The position numbers were made by a program, and so were the translations under genes. Shown in pieces: positions 22,589 to 32,060 of a stretch of 64,000 nt of DNA (position 1 is the first letter of the stretch; the number at the start of each line of letters is the position of its first letter). Below the pieces are notes generated by a model. It was not told where the DNA came from, ran no database searches, and saw only the letters and a list, made by a program, of their open reading frames with translations. Source of the stretch: JBQTKD01 sp052386455 (GTDB lineage: Bacteria; Actinomycetota; Actinomycetes; Sporichthyales; Sporichthyaceae); NCBI GenBank assembly GCA_052386455.1, contig JBQTKD010000057.1, positions 35,328 through 99,327 of the forward strand, in the 5' to 3' direction.

Positions 22589-24474
22589 GAGTCGAGAGCC
22601 CGGATCTGCCCGGAGGCCGCGGCCAGCAGCCGGGACATGCGGGTGCCGGCCCGCACCAGCAGGTCGGCGTAGAGCTGCGGGTGCTGCTCGGCGAGTCCCC
22701 GAAGTTCGGCGACGTCGAGCGCCAGGGCAACCACCGGGGTTTCGGCGACGACGTCCGCGGTGCGCCGGCCCCCTTCGAACAGCGCGGTTTCGCCGAAGAC
22801 GACGCCGGCGCCGAAGGTCCGCAGCCGCCGCCCCCGGATGCCCGCGACGGGCTTGCCCGCGGCGTCGCGCAGCGCGAGGCGGGCGGTGGCGGTGCCCGCG
22901 ACGAGGAAGTAGACGGCGCTGGACTCCTCGCCCTCGGCGACGATGGTGGCACCGGCGTCGTAGGCCGTGCGGCGCAGCAGTGGCGCGAGCAGTTCGAGGT
23001 TGGCCGGATCCATCTCGCGGAGCAGGTCCACCCGGTCGGCCGAAAGTTCGACGGTGCTGACCACGGCGGCAGAGGCGGCGACGAGCAGCGCGTCCTCGCA
23101 GTGCTCGACGACGTCGTCGCTGTCCGGCCAGAAATCGGCTCGGGACACCGCCGCTCCGCTTTCGTGGTCCTCGGCCGAGACGAGCGCCTCGCGCAGCGGC
23201 TCGGACCACCCGGCGTAGAAGACCTCGATGCCCAGGGACCGCAGCGTCGCGTGCAGGTTCACCAGCAGCGCCAGCGCGCCCGGCACCGCGCGCTCGAGGC
23301 GCCGCCCGTCCAGGACGACGTACTTCGCGGCCATGGAGCGCCGCTCGACCTCGCGGATCAGCGCCTCCGCGGTCGCGAAGTACACGTCGCCCTGGAGCTG
23401 GTAGACGTGCACCGAGCGCCCGGCGCCGGCCAGGTGCTTGCGCTCCTCGTTGGGCCGCAACCGCTTGGACGGCACCTCGGTGGCGTCGTAGTGGCGGCGC
23501 ACGATGCTGCCCGCGGCCCAGGTGACCTCGAGCAGGTGCAGCCCGAAGTCCACCGCGATCCGTTCGCACACGGCGATGCCCCGCGCGCTGTTGCCGAAGG
23601 TGTCCAGCCGCGGGGAGAACGTGCCGACGCCGATCTGGCCGGGCAGCACGGCGAGGATCCCGCCGGCCACGCCGCTCTTGGCCGGGACCCCGACGCGGTA
23701 CATCCACTCCCCGGACCAGTCGTACATGCCGCAGGTCGCCATGACGGTCAGCAGGCGGCGCACGCTGTTGGGCGAGGCGGCCCGCTTGCCGGTGACCGGG
23801 TTGACGCCCCCGTTGGCCAGCGTGGCGGCCATCGTCGCGAGGTCGCGTGCGGTGACCTTGATGGCGCACTGCCAGAAGTACAGGTCGAGGTGGTCGGCGA
23901 TCGGTTCGGAGATCATCCCGGAGCTCAGCTCCAGGTAGGCGATCGCCCGGTTGCGGTGCCCCGTTTCGCGTTCGGAGACGTACACGTCCTCGTCGACGCT
24001 CAGATTCCGGCCGGCGTAGGTGGAGAACACCTCCAGCAGGTGCGCGCGACGGGCCGCGAGGTCGTGGCCGCGCACCAGCGAGCTGCAGGCGATCGCGCCG
24101 GCGTTGACCATCGGGTTCAGCGGCCGGTTGTTCTTCTCGTCCATGACGATCGAGTTGAACGCGTCCCCGGACGGCTCGACGCCGATCTTGCCCATGACCT
24201 CGTCCGGCCCGCGGTCGTCGAGGGCGATCCCGAACACGAACGGCTTGGAGATCGACTGGATCGTGAACTCCTGCTCGGCGTCGCCGACGGTGTAGACGTG
24301 CCCGTCCAGGGCCGCCATCGCGATGCCGAACTGGTCCGGGTCCACCTTCGCGAGTTCGGGAATGTAGTCCGCGACCGCTCCGGAGTCGTCGGCCCGGATC
24401 GCCTGGTACACCCGATCGAGGCGCTCGGCCAGGACGGAGGCGTGCCGGCGCGCCCGGAACGAGTAGTCGACCAC
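22585..24474 (-). CDS. glsA: Glutaminase A fused to STAS and cyclic-nucleotide-binding domains
   Basis: A 629-residue, three-part protein. Residues 1-300 are a serine-dependent beta-lactamase-fold glutaminase that hydrolyses glutamine to glutamate and ammonia. The SxxK nucleophile pair is in TIQSISKPF, and VNAGAI, YLELSSGMI and SGVAGGI are conserved. Residues about 330-430 form a STAS domain (YFATAEALIREVERR). The C-terminal 140 residues form a Crp-type cyclic-nucleotide-binding domain with GVVFGETALFEGGRRTADV, keeping the Glu and Arg that contact cAMP. The GTG at 24474 is preferred because AGGAG and GGAGG lie just upstream; an ATG at 24513 would add 13 residues. The fusion suggests control of glutamine breakdown by a nucleotide signal. 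Confidence 0.92.
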   Translation of the reverse strand: MVDYSFRARRHASVLAERLDRVYQAIRADDSGAVADYIPELAKVDPDQFGIAMAALDGHVYTVGDAEQEFTIQSISKPFVFGIALDDRGPDEVMGKIGVEPSGDAFNSIVMDEKNNRPLNPMVNAGAIACSSLVRGHDLAARRAHLLEVFSTYAGRNLSVDEDVYVSERETGHRNRAIAYLELSSGMISEPIADHLDLYFWQCAIKVTARDLATMAATLANGGVNPVTGKRAASPNSVRRLLTVMATCGMYDWSGEWMYRVGVPAKSGVAGGILAVLPGQIGVGTFSPRLDTFGNSARGIAVCERIAVDFGLHLLEVTWAAGSIVRRHYDATEVPSKRLRPNEERKHLAGAGRSVHVYQLQGDVYFATAEALIREVERRSMAAKYVVLDGRRLERAVPGALALLVNLHATLRSLGIEVFYAGWSEPLREALVSAEDHESGAAVSRADFWPDSDDVVEHCEDALLVAASAAVVSTVELSADRVDLLREMDPANLELLAPLLRRTAYDAGATIVAEGEESSAVYFLVAGTATARLALRDAAGKPVAGIRGRRLRTFGAGVVFGETALFEGGRRTADVVAETPVVALALDVAELRGLAEQHPQLYADLLVRAGTRMSRLLAAASGQIRALDS

Positions 24475-24556
24475 CGATGGACCTCCGAGCTCCTGGAAAG
24501 TGCCCGGGAGCATAACGGCGGGAGATCACTGCCGTGTTTCGGGGCCGTGAGGGCGG

Positions 24557-27382
24557 CTACCCCCCGAGCTTTGCGACGGCGACCGGGCCCAGTTTGAGCG
24601 CGTCGAGCTGCGTGCGGATCGCCGCCGCGTCGCCTGCGACGGCGATGGCGAAGGCCTCTGGTTTGAGCTGACGGTTGAGGGCGTCCTTGACCTGTGCGGC
24701 GGTCAGCGCGCCGACTCGGTCGGCCAGACCGCGGTAGTAGTCCAGGGGCAGGTTCAGGGAGAACATCAGCCCAACGGTGCGCGCGGAGTCCCGCGTGGTC
24801 TGGAACAGTCCCGGCACCGACCCGACGTAGGAGTCCTTGGCCGCCTTCAGTTCCGCCGCGTCGACCTCGGTGTCGCGGATGCGGCCGATCTCGGCGAGCA
24901 ACTCGCGGATCGAGTCGCCGGTGTGCTTGGCGTCCACCGACGCGCCCGAGCGGAACCAACCCGGACCGCGGGTGGCGGTGAAGGAGGAGTAGGCCCCGTA
25001 GGTCCAGCCCTTGTCCTCGCGCAGGTTGACGTTCAAGCGGCTGGACAGGCCCAGCCCGCCGAGCACCCGGTTGCCGAGTTCGACCGCCTCGTAGTCCGGT
25101 GCGGTACGGGCCAGGGCGACCTGGCCGATCTCGACGGCGCTCTGGCCGCGGCCGGGCATGTCGATCAGCGAGAGCCGGTCCTTGGCCTGGGTCCCTGCAC
25201 TCGGCGGCGCCGGGACCGTGCCCGTGCCCTGCCAGTCGCCGAAGGCATCCTTGGCGATGCCGCGGGCCTGAGCCTCCGTCAGATCGCCGGCCAGCACCAG
25301 CGCGGTGGTCTGCGGGTTCCACGCCTTGGCGGCGTAGTCGACCAGCTGCGTACGGTCGACCTTGTCCAGCGCCTCGCGGGTGCCGTCGGACAGGTGCCCG
25401 TACGGGTGGGTGACGCCGTAGAGCCGGCTTCGCATCAGGCGGTTCGCCACGGTCTGCGGTTCGTTGTCGGCCTGTGTGCGGGCGACCTTCAGGTCGTCCC
25501 GGACGCGCGCGACGGCGTCTTCGGGGAACGTGGCCCGACGCGCGAGATCGGCGAGCACCTTGACCGCGTCGGGGGACTGGCCGGTGAGCGTCTGCAGCGT
25601 CAGCGCCGCGGACTCGGTGCGGGTCTCGGACAGGAGCGTCGCGCCGAGCCCGGCGATCCGCGCGGCGATCGCGCCGGCGTCGAAGTCGGCGGCGCCCTGG
25701 CGCAGCATCGTGGTGGTGAACTGCGTCAGCCCCGGTCGGTCCGCGGGGTCGGCGGCGCTGCCGTAGCGCGACACCAGCGAGGCGGTGACCACCGGCAGCC
25801 GCGAGTCCTTGGTCAGGTAGACAGGCATGCCGTTGTCGAGTGTGAAGGTCGCGATCTCCGGCAGCGCGGGCGCCGGCACGGGCGTCGGGTCCGGCACCTT
25901 GTTGCGCCACTCCTCGGCCGAGACCACCGTGGGGGTGTCCGCCGGAGCGGGCGGGGCCGGCGGGTCCGGCGGGAGCTTGCGCTCGCCGGGGACGGTGATC
26001 ACCACGACGCGTTCGTTGGGCTTCAGCCGGTCGCCGATGAACTTCTTCACCGAGTCGGCGTCGACCCTTTGATAGCGCTCGATGTCCTTGCCGAGGTAGT
26101 CCGGGGAGCCGGTGTAGTGGTTGTACCGGTTCAGGGTGTCGGCCAGGCCGCTCGTGTCGCCGGTGGACTCCAGCCCTCGGACGAGGTCCGACACGAGGGT
26201 GGTTTGCGCGGCCCTGACCTCGTCCAGCGACGGGCCCCGCTCGCCCAGGCCCCGCAGGATCTCGTCGACCGCGGCGCCGAGCTCCTCGGCGGTTCGGCCG
26301 GGCTTGGCGGTCGCGACGATGCCGAAGATCGAGGAGACGCCGGCGGACTGCTGGTAGGCGTACACGTTCTGCGCGATCTTCCGGTCGCGCACCAGTTCCC
26401 GGTACAGCAGGCTGGACTCGCCGCCGCCGAGCACCGTGGCCGCGACGTCCGCGTCGGCGTCGCCCGGCGCGAAGACGGTGGGGCTCTGCCAGGCCATCGC
26501 GATGCGCTGGAGTTCGACCTTGTCGGTCAGCGTCACCCGCTTCTCCGCGGTGATCGGCTTGGTCTCGATCTGCGGCTTGGCCGGCTTGGGCGCCTTGGCG
26601 AGGGTGCCGAAGTACTTCTCCACCCAGCCCTTCGCCTGCGCGGCGTCGAAGTTCCCGGCGATCACCAGCGTGGCGTTGGCGGGCACGTAGTACTGCTTGA
26701 AGAACGCCTCGACGTCGGTCAGCGTCGCCGCCGCGATGTCGGTGTGCGAGCCGATGACGCTCGGGGCGTACGGGTGGTCCGGGCCGAACAGCTGCGCGTA
26801 GATCTCGTCGTCGGACAGGCCGTAGGGCCGCTGTTCGCGGCTTTGCCGCCGCTCGTTGCGGACCACCTGCTGCTGGATGTACATGCTCTTGGCGTCCAGG
26901 GTGTCCAGGAGGAAACCCATGCGGTCGCTCTCGGCCCACAGCGCCAGTTCCAGGCGGTCGGCGGGCAGGTCCCCGAGCAGATAGTTGGTGCGGTCGAAGT
27001 TCGTCGTCCCGTTGAAGAAGCCTCCGGTGCTCTCGATCAGCTTCTCCAGCCTGCCCTCGGGGATGTGCCCGGAGCCCTGGAACATCATGTGTTCGAACAG
27101 GTGGGCAAACCCCGTGCGGCCCTTCGCCTCGTTGGCCGCGCCGACGTGGTACCAGACGTTTGTGGACACCGTCGGGACGCCGGGAACCTTCGCGAGGATG
27201 ACCTCCATCCCGTTGGCGAGGGAGTACTTCTCCGTCGGAATCTCGACCTCGGCGCCGCTCGCCGTGTCGTCCTTGGAGCGCAGCACGACCACCGACAGCA
27301 CGGCCGCGAGGATGCCGAGGGCCAGCAGGAGCGGAAGGAAGGATCGTCTACGTTCGACCGAGGTGGGTTGTGCCTGCGCCAC
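24557..27382 (-). CDS. Membrane-anchored M16-family zinc metallopeptidase
   Basis: A 941-residue protein with two full M16 units, the size of a pitrilysin-like fusion. Residues 14-34 are a transmembrane helix placing the rest outside. The first unit has the inverted zinc motif HLFEH (His94, Glu97, His98) and a downstream zinc-ligand glutamate. The second unit (from about residue 480) lacks HxxEH (SRYGSAADPADRPGLTQFTT) and is the inactive partner that closes the chamber. It has a Pro-rich linker near 460-480 and ends in KLGG. The GTG at 27382 has GGAG five bases upstream; a longer open frame continues upstream but runs antisense into pyrF. It is divergent from pyrF with only 34 bases between starts. 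Confidence 0.9.
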   Translation of the reverse strand: MAQAQPTSVERRRSFLPLLLALGILAAVLSVVVLRSKDDTASGAEVEIPTEKYSLANGMEVILAKVPGVPTVSTNVWYHVGAANEAKGRTGFAHLFEHMMFQGSGHIPEGRLEKLIESTGGFFNGTTNFDRTNYLLGDLPADRLELALWAESDRMGFLLDTLDAKSMYIQQQVVRNERRQSREQRPYGLSDDEIYAQLFGPDHPYAPSVIGSHTDIAAATLTDVEAFFKQYYVPANATLVIAGNFDAAQAKGWVEKYFGTLAKAPKPAKPQIETKPITAEKRVTLTDKVELQRIAMAWQSPTVFAPGDADADVAATVLGGGESSLLYRELVRDRKIAQNVYAYQQSAGVSSIFGIVATAKPGRTAEELGAAVDEILRGLGERGPSLDEVRAAQTTLVSDLVRGLESTGDTSGLADTLNRYNHYTGSPDYLGKDIERYQRVDADSVKKFIGDRLKPNERVVVITVPGERKLPPDPPAPPAPADTPTVVSAEEWRNKVPDPTPVPAPALPEIATFTLDNGMPVYLTKDSRLPVVTASLVSRYGSAADPADRPGLTQFTTTMLRQGAADFDAGAIAARIAGLGATLLSETRTESAALTLQTLTGQSPDAVKVLADLARRATFPEDAVARVRDDLKVARTQADNEPQTVANRLMRSRLYGVTHPYGHLSDGTREALDKVDRTQLVDYAAKAWNPQTTALVLAGDLTEAQARGIAKDAFGDWQGTGTVPAPPSAGTQAKDRLSLIDMPGRGQSAVEIGQVALARTAPDYEAVELGNRVLGGLGLSSRLNVNLREDKGWTYGAYSSFTATRGPGWFRSGASVDAKHTGDSIRELLAEIGRIRDTEVDAAELKAAKDSYVGSVPGLFQTTRDSARTVGLMFSLNLPLDYYRGLADRVGALTAAQVKDALNRQLKPEAFAIAVAGDAAAIRTQLDALKLGPVAVAKLGG

Positions 27383-27416
27383 GTCCGCTCCAGCTTCGAG
27401 AAGTGTGAGGTCCAGT

Positions 27417-28256
27417 TTGTCCGAAGCATTCGGTTCTCGGCTGTATCGAGCGGTAACGACTCGGGGTCCGTTGTGCGTGGGCATCGACCCGCACGCGCCG
27501 CTGCTGGCCGCCTGGGGCCTTCCGGACGACGCCTCGGGCGCGGAGCGCTTCGGGCGGACCGTCGTCGAGGCCTTGGCCGAGGTCGCCGCCGCGGTGAAGC
27601 CGCAGTCGGCGTTCTTCGAACGGTTCGGCCCCGCCGGCTCGGCGGCGTTGGCCCGGGTGATGGCCGACGCCCGGGACGCGGGGCTGCTGACCGTGCTCGA
27701 CGTCAAGCGCGGCGACATCGGCAGCACCGCGGCCGCGTACGCGCAGGCGTACCTGGACCCGGCGGCGCCGCTGGGCGCCGACTCGATCACCGTCTCGCCC
27801 TACCTCGGCTTCGGGTCCCTCGAGCCGTTCCTGACCACCGCCGCCGCGCACGGGGGCGGGGTGTTCGTGCTCGCGCTGACCTCCAACCCCGAGGGGCCGC
27901 AGGTGCAGCACGCCCGGGCCGCGGACGGCCGCACGGTCGCCGGGACGATGCTGGACGCCATCCGGGAGCACAACGGCGCTGCGAGCCCGCAGGGCTCGGT
28001 GGGCGCGGTCGTGGGGGCCACGATCGGGGACACCGGCGAGGATTTGGCGATCAACGGCCCCCTGCTGGTGCCCGGGTTGGGCGCCCAGGGCGGCCAGGCG
28101 GGCGATCTCAAGCGGATCTTCGCCGGGTGCGGCTCGCACGTGTTGCCCAGCGTCTCGCGAGAGATCCTCGGTGCCGGCCCGGACCCGGCGCGGCTCGCGG
28201 AAGCCGCTGTGCGTTTGGCCGCGGACTACCGCGCCGCGTTGGCGGATCTCCACTAA
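27417..28256 (+). CDS. pyrF: Orotidine 5'-phosphate decarboxylase
   Basis: Final step of de novo UMP synthesis. The product is 279 residues, the longer (type 2) form found in actinobacteria. The catalytic charged network is LDVKRGDIG (Asp95, Lys97, Asp100); GPLCVGIDPHAPLL lies at the N-terminus and VGATIGDTGEDL in the C-terminal half. I chose TTG at 27417 because GAGG lies six bases upstream and the protein then begins SEAFGSRL, as in relatives. GTG at 27405 is in frame and would add four residues. It precedes mihF, the arrangement seen in many actinobacteria. The usual carAB-pyrD genes are not in view. Confidence 0.92.
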   Translation: MSEAFGSRLYRAVTTRGPLCVGIDPHAPLLAAWGLPDDASGAERFGRTVVEALAEVAAAVKPQSAFFERFGPAGSAALARVMADARDAGLLTVLDVKRGDIGSTAAAYAQAYLDPAAPLGADSITVSPYLGFGSLEPFLTTAAAHGGGVFVLALTSNPEGPQVQHARAADGRTVAGTMLDAIREHNGAASPQGSVGAVVGATIGDTGEDLAINGPLLVPGLGAQGGQAGDLKRIFAGCGSHVLPSVSREILGAGPDPARLAEAAVRLAADYRAALADLH

Positions 28257-28391
28257 CGGGTCGTCAACCGGACGGCGTGGCGCGGCTAACGTGCGTCGGC
28301 ACGCCCCCCGGATTGCCGCGCGACTAGGCGGCTCTATAAGTTCGCTACCAGTACGCCTACGTATCGCCGATTGCACCCGAGGTGAACCTCC

Positions 28392-28709
28392 GTGGCTCTT
28401 CCTCCGCTGACTCCTGAGCAGCGCGCTGCCGCACTGGAGAAGGCCGCCATTGCGCGGCGCGAACGAGCGGAGGTCAAGAACCGGCTCAAGCACTCCGGGA
28501 CGACGCTGGCCAGCGTCATCAAGGAAGGCCAGGACAACGAGATCATCGGCAAGATGAAGGTCTCGGCGCTGCTGGAGTCCATGCCGGGCGTCGGCAAGGT
28601 GCGCGCTCGCCAGACCATGGAGCGCCTCGGCATCTCCGAGACGCGTCGCGTTCGCGGCCTGGGCACCAACCAGATCGCGGCGCTCGAGCGGGAGTTCGGC
28701 GGCGCCTGA
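28392..28709 (+). CDS. mihF: Actinobacterial integration host factor
   Basis: A 105-residue nucleoid-associated DNA-binding protein (mIHF), essential in mycobacteria and important for development in Streptomyces. It is not homologous to enterobacterial IHF. The N-terminus LPPLTPEQRAAALEKAA begins a long helix, followed by RERAEVKNRLKHSGTTLASV, the part that inserts into DNA. The helix-turn-helix segment GVGKVRARQTMERLGI then follows. Length and sequence are typical. The GTG at 28392 is preceded by a GAGGT site, and TATAAG at 28335-28340 may be the -10 element. gmk follows after five bases. Confidence 0.95.
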   Translation: MALPPLTPEQRAAALEKAAIARRERAEVKNRLKHSGTTLASVIKEGQDNEIIGKMKVSALLESMPGVGKVRARQTMERLGISETRRVRGLGTNQIAALEREFGGA

Positions 28710-28714
28710 CCGCC

Positions 28715-29266
28715 GTGCCACGACTTTTGGTGTTGTCCGGCCCTTCGGGAGTCGGCAAGAGCACGCTGATCGCCGCCCTGCGAACCGCGTATCCCGAACT
28801 GTGGGTCTCGGTCTCGGCGACCACGCGTCATCCGCGTCCCGGCGAGCGCCACGGTGTCGAGTACTACTTCACCGACCGCGACAAGTTCCAGGCGATGGTC
28901 TCCGACGGGGATCTGCTGGAGTGGGCCGAGTTCGCGGGCAATCTGTACGGAACGCCGCGCGAGCCGGTGCTGTCCCGCCTCTCCGCCGGAGACCCGGTGT
29001 TGCTCGAGGTGGAGATCCAGGGTGCGCGCCAGGTGCGGGCGGCGATGCCCGAGGCGTGCCTGGTGTTCCTGGCCCCGCCGAGCTGGGAGGAACTGGTCCG
29101 CCGACTGACCGGCCGGGGCACGGAGGCGGCCGACGTGATCGAGCGGCGGCTGGCCGCCGCGCGCGAGGAATTGGCCGCCGAATCGGAGTTCGACGTCACG
29201 CTGGTCAACACGTCGGTCCAGGATGTCGCCGAAGAACTGTTAGCCTTGGCGCGCAAATCCGATTGA
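28715..29266 (+). CDS. gmk: Guanylate kinase
   Basis: Converts GMP and ATP to GDP and ADP in the cytosol. The product is 183 residues. The P-loop is GPSGVGKST near the N-terminus. The GMP-binding segment has SATTRHPRPGERHGVEYYF and the lid and base-contact region follows (WAEFAGNLYGTP, VLLEVEIQGARQV). The GTG at 28715 lies five bases after the mihF stop, so it is cotranscribed with mihF upstream and rpoZ downstream. The order mihF-gmk-rpoZ-coaBC is a conserved actinobacterial block. Confidence 0.96.
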   Translation: MPRLLVLSGPSGVGKSTLIAALRTAYPELWVSVSATTRHPRPGERHGVEYYFTDRDKFQAMVSDGDLLEWAEFAGNLYGTPREPVLSRLSAGDPVLLEVEIQGARQVRAAMPEACLVFLAPPSWEELVRRLTGRGTEAADVIERRLAAAREELAAESEFDVTLVNTSVQDVAEELLALARKSD

Positions 29267-29285
29267 GCTTTTCGAAGGGACCCGT

Positions 29286-29558
29286 GTGTCCGGAACGTTT
29301 GCTTCGCCCGAGGGCATCACCAACCCGCCCATCGACGAGCTGCTGGAGGCCACGGACTCCAAGTACAGCCTGGTGACCTACGCGGCCAAGCGCGCGCGTC
29401 AGATCAACGCGTACTACTCCCAGCTCGGCGAGGGTCTGCTCGAGTACGTCGGCCCCCTGGTGGACACCCACCTGCACGAGAAGCCGCTGTCGATCGCCAT
29501 GCGCGAGATCAACGCCGGCCTGCTCAGCGCCGAGCCGATCGAGCCGGCAGCTACCTAG
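29286..29558 (+). CDS. rpoZ: RNA polymerase omega subunit
   Basis: A 90-residue subunit that helps assemble and stabilise beta-prime. It contains the conserved ITNPPIDELLEATDSKYSLV and YAAKRARQINAYYSQL blocks and ends in LHEKPLSIAMREI, the standard actinobacterial form. GTG at 29286 follows a GAAGGGA ribosome-binding site. It sits between gmk and coaBC with short gaps, so expression is tied to this housekeeping operon. Confidence 0.97.
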   Translation: MSGTFASPEGITNPPIDELLEATDSKYSLVTYAAKRARQINAYYSQLGEGLLEYVGPLVDTHLHEKPLSIAMREINAGLLSAEPIEPAAT

Positions 29559-29571
29559 TCCGGCCACTGCC

Positions 29572-30798
29572 ATGACCACTCCGGTGCACGCGCCGCGGGT
29601 GGTCCTGGGCGTTTCCGGGGGCATCGCGGCGTACAAGGCCGCATCGTTGCTGCGTCTGTTCACCGAGGGCGGCGCGTCCGTCCGTGTCGTTCCCACCGAG
29701 TCCGCGCTGAAGTTCGTGGGCGCGGCCACGTGGGAGGCGCTGTCCGGGCAGCCGGTCGCCACGGGCGTCTTCGACTCGGTGCCCGAGGTCCCGCACGTCC
29801 GCCTAGGTCAGACCGCGGACCTGGTCGTCGTCGCCCCGGCCACCGCCGACCTCCTGGCCCGCGCCGTGATCGGCCGCGCCGACGACCTCCTGACCGCGAC
29901 GCTGCTCACCGCGCGCTGCCCGGTGCTGTTTGCGCCGGCCATGCACACCGAGATGTGGCAGCACCCGGCCACGGTCGAGAACGTCGCGACCCTGCGCCGG
30001 CGCGGCGCGATCGTGCTGGACCCGGCGCACGGCCGGTTGACCGGCGCGGACACCGGCCCGGGCCGGCTGCCCGAGCCCGAGCAGATCTACGCCGCCGCGA
30101 TGCGCCTGCTCGCCCGCGGTCCCGCCGTTGCGGATCTGACGGGGCGTCGGGTCCTGATCTCCGCGGGCGGAACGCGCGAGCCGCTCGATCCGGTGCGGTT
30201 CCTCGGCAACCGCTCCTCCGGCAGGCAGGGCTACGCGCTCGCGACGACCGCGATCGCCCGCGGGGCCGAGGTCGTCCTGGTCTCGGCCAACGTGGACCTG
30301 CCCGACCCGGCGGGGGCGAAGATCGTGCGCGTCGGCAGTGCCCTGGAGTTGCGCGAAGCCGTGCTGGCTGCGGCTTCCGACGTCGACGTCGTGGTGATGG
30401 CCGCGGCGGTCGCCGACTTCCGCCCGGTGACCGTGGGGGAGTCCAAGATCAAGAAGGGCGAGACGGACCCGCCGCCCATCGCGCTAACCCGCAACCCCGA
30501 CGTGCTCGCCGAACTGTGCGCGCGTCCGCACCCCGGCCAGGTGATCGTGGGCTTCGCCGCCGAGACCGGCGACGAGACGGGCTCCGTGCTCGACCACGGC
30601 CGCGCGAAGCTCGCCCGCAAGGGCTGCGAGCTCCTGGTGGTGAACGAGGTGGGGGGCGGCAAGGCCTTCGGCACCCCCGACAACGCCGCCACCATCCTCG
30701 GCGCCGACGGCTCGGCCACCGAGGTGCTCAACGGGCCGAAGGAAGCCCTCGCCGACGTGATCTGGGATCTCGCCCTCGCACGTCTCCAAGGCACCTGA
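29572..30798 (+). CDS. coaBC: Bifunctional phosphopantothenoylcysteine decarboxylase/synthase
   Basis: Two consecutive steps of coenzyme A synthesis in one 408-residue protein (also called Dfp). The N-terminal CoaC flavoprotein has GVSGGIAAYKAASLLR, the TADLVVVAPATADLLAR block and PAMHTEMWQHPA. The C-terminal CoaB synthetase begins near residue 190 with RRVLISAGGTREPLDPVR and has FLGNRSSGRQG and KIKKGETDPPPIALTRNPD. GFAAETGDE is the nucleotide-site block. ATG at 29572 lies 13 bases after rpoZ. CoaB uses CTP in bacteria. Confidence 0.97.
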   Translation: MTTPVHAPRVVLGVSGGIAAYKAASLLRLFTEGGASVRVVPTESALKFVGAATWEALSGQPVATGVFDSVPEVPHVRLGQTADLVVVAPATADLLARAVIGRADDLLTATLLTARCPVLFAPAMHTEMWQHPATVENVATLRRRGAIVLDPAHGRLTGADTGPGRLPEPEQIYAAAMRLLARGPAVADLTGRRVLISAGGTREPLDPVRFLGNRSSGRQGYALATTAIARGAEVVLVSANVDLPDPAGAKIVRVGSALELREAVLAAASDVDVVVMAAAVADFRPVTVGESKIKKGETDPPPIALTRNPDVLAELCARPHPGQVIVGFAAETGDETGSVLDHGRAKLARKGCELLVVNEVGGGKAFGTPDNAATILGADGSATEVLNGPKEALADVIWDLALARLQGT

Positions 30799-30844
30799 GG
30801 CCGCCGTCGGGAATACCGGTACCCGCCGGTAGCTTGAGGCTTGC

Positions 30845-32053
30845 GTGGCCGCCATTGCCCTTCCCGTAGCGCGGACCGTGCCCGTGCGGCTCGGCCCGAA
30901 GGCCTCGTTCGGACTCCTCGTCTCGCTGGCCGTCAGCTTCCTGGCCGCGGCGAGCGTGCCGACGCCGCTCTACGGCGTGTACGCCGAGCAGTGGGGCTTC
31001 TCCGCGATCACCGGTACCGAGGTCTTCGCGGTCTACGCGCTCTCGGTGCTCGCGGCGCTGCTGACCATCGGCAAGCTCTCCGACCACGTCGGCCGGCGCC
31101 CATTGCTGCTCGCCGCCATTGGTGCGCAGATCGTCGCGCTGCTGCTGTTCCTCGTCGCGGACGGCGTCGCGACGCTGTTCCTCGCCCGTGTCGTCCAGGG
31201 CCTCGCCACCGGCGCGGCGATCGGCGCGATGGGCGCCGGAATGCTCGACCTCGACGGCCGGCGCGGTCCCCGGTTCAACGCCGTGGCCCCGATGGTCGGC
31301 ACCGGGATCGGCGCGGTCGTCTCCGGCGCCTTCGTCCAGTACCTCCCGGCGCCGACGCACCTGATCTACGCAGTGGTGCTCGCCGTCTTCGTCGTCCAGG
31401 GACTGCTCGTGCTCGCGATGCCGGAGACGGTGAGCCGGCGGGCGGGCGCGATCGCCTCCCTCCGTCCGACGTTCGCGCTGCCCCGGCGGCTGCGCGGCCC
31501 GGTCCTCGCGGCTGCTCCGGCCCTGATCGCCACGTGGTCCATGGCCGGGCTCTACGCCTCGCTCGGACCCGTTCTGATTCACCGTGTCGCCGGCTCGGGC
31601 AACCACGTTCTCGGCGGCGTCGCGCTGTTCGTGCTCGCGCTGGGCGGGGCCGTGATCGTCACCCTGCTGGACGGCCTCGCGCCGCGGACGCTGATGCTGT
31701 TCGGGCTCGCCGCCCTGTTCGTCGGGGTCGGCATCACGATGCTCGCCGCCAACGCCTCGGCGGCGGGTTTCTTCCTGGCGGCCCTCGTGGCGGGCGCCGG
31801 CTTCGGTGCGGCGTTCCAGGGCTCGCTGCGCACCGTGGTGGTGCAGGCCGAGGCGCACGAGCGCGCCGGCGTCCTGTCGGTGCTGTTCGTCTTATGCTAC
31901 CTCGCCTTCGGGATCCCGGCGATCCTGGCGGGCGTTCTGGTCGTGCAGACCGGGGACATCCTCACCACGCTCTACGTCTACGGCTCGACGGTCATGGTCC
32001 TCGCGGCGATCGCGGGAACCGCGGTATTCCTGCAGACGCGGCGCACCGTCTGA
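30845..32053 (+). CDS. Major facilitator superfamily transporter
   Basis: A 402-residue membrane protein with about twelve transmembrane helices. The first cytoplasmic loop carries the MFS motif as GKLSDHVGRRPLLL between helices 2 and 3. LARVVQGLATGAAIGAMGAG in helix 4 is typical of drug/proton-antiporter-like families. The second half repeats the pattern (PRTLMLFGLAALFVGV). No substrate can be inferred; sugar or drug efflux are both possible. GTG at 30845 lies a few bases after a TAGCTT hexamer, so the leader may be very short. It is convergent with the cupin gene, seven bases apart. Confidence 0.85.
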   Translation: MAAIALPVARTVPVRLGPKASFGLLVSLAVSFLAAASVPTPLYGVYAEQWGFSAITGTEVFAVYALSVLAALLTIGKLSDHVGRRPLLLAAIGAQIVALLLFLVADGVATLFLARVVQGLATGAAIGAMGAGMLDLDGRRGPRFNAVAPMVGTGIGAVVSGAFVQYLPAPTHLIYAVVLAVFVVQGLLVLAMPETVSRRAGAIASLRPTFALPRRLRGPVLAAAPALIATWSMAGLYASLGPVLIHRVAGSGNHVLGGVALFVLALGGAVIVTLLDGLAPRTLMLFGLAALFVGVGITMLAANASAAGFFLAALVAGAGFGAAFQGSLRTVVVQAEAHERAGVLSVLFVLCYLAFGIPAILAGVLVVQTGDILTTLYVYGSTVMVLAAIAGTAVFLQTRRTV

Positions 32054-32060
32054 CGTTGCG

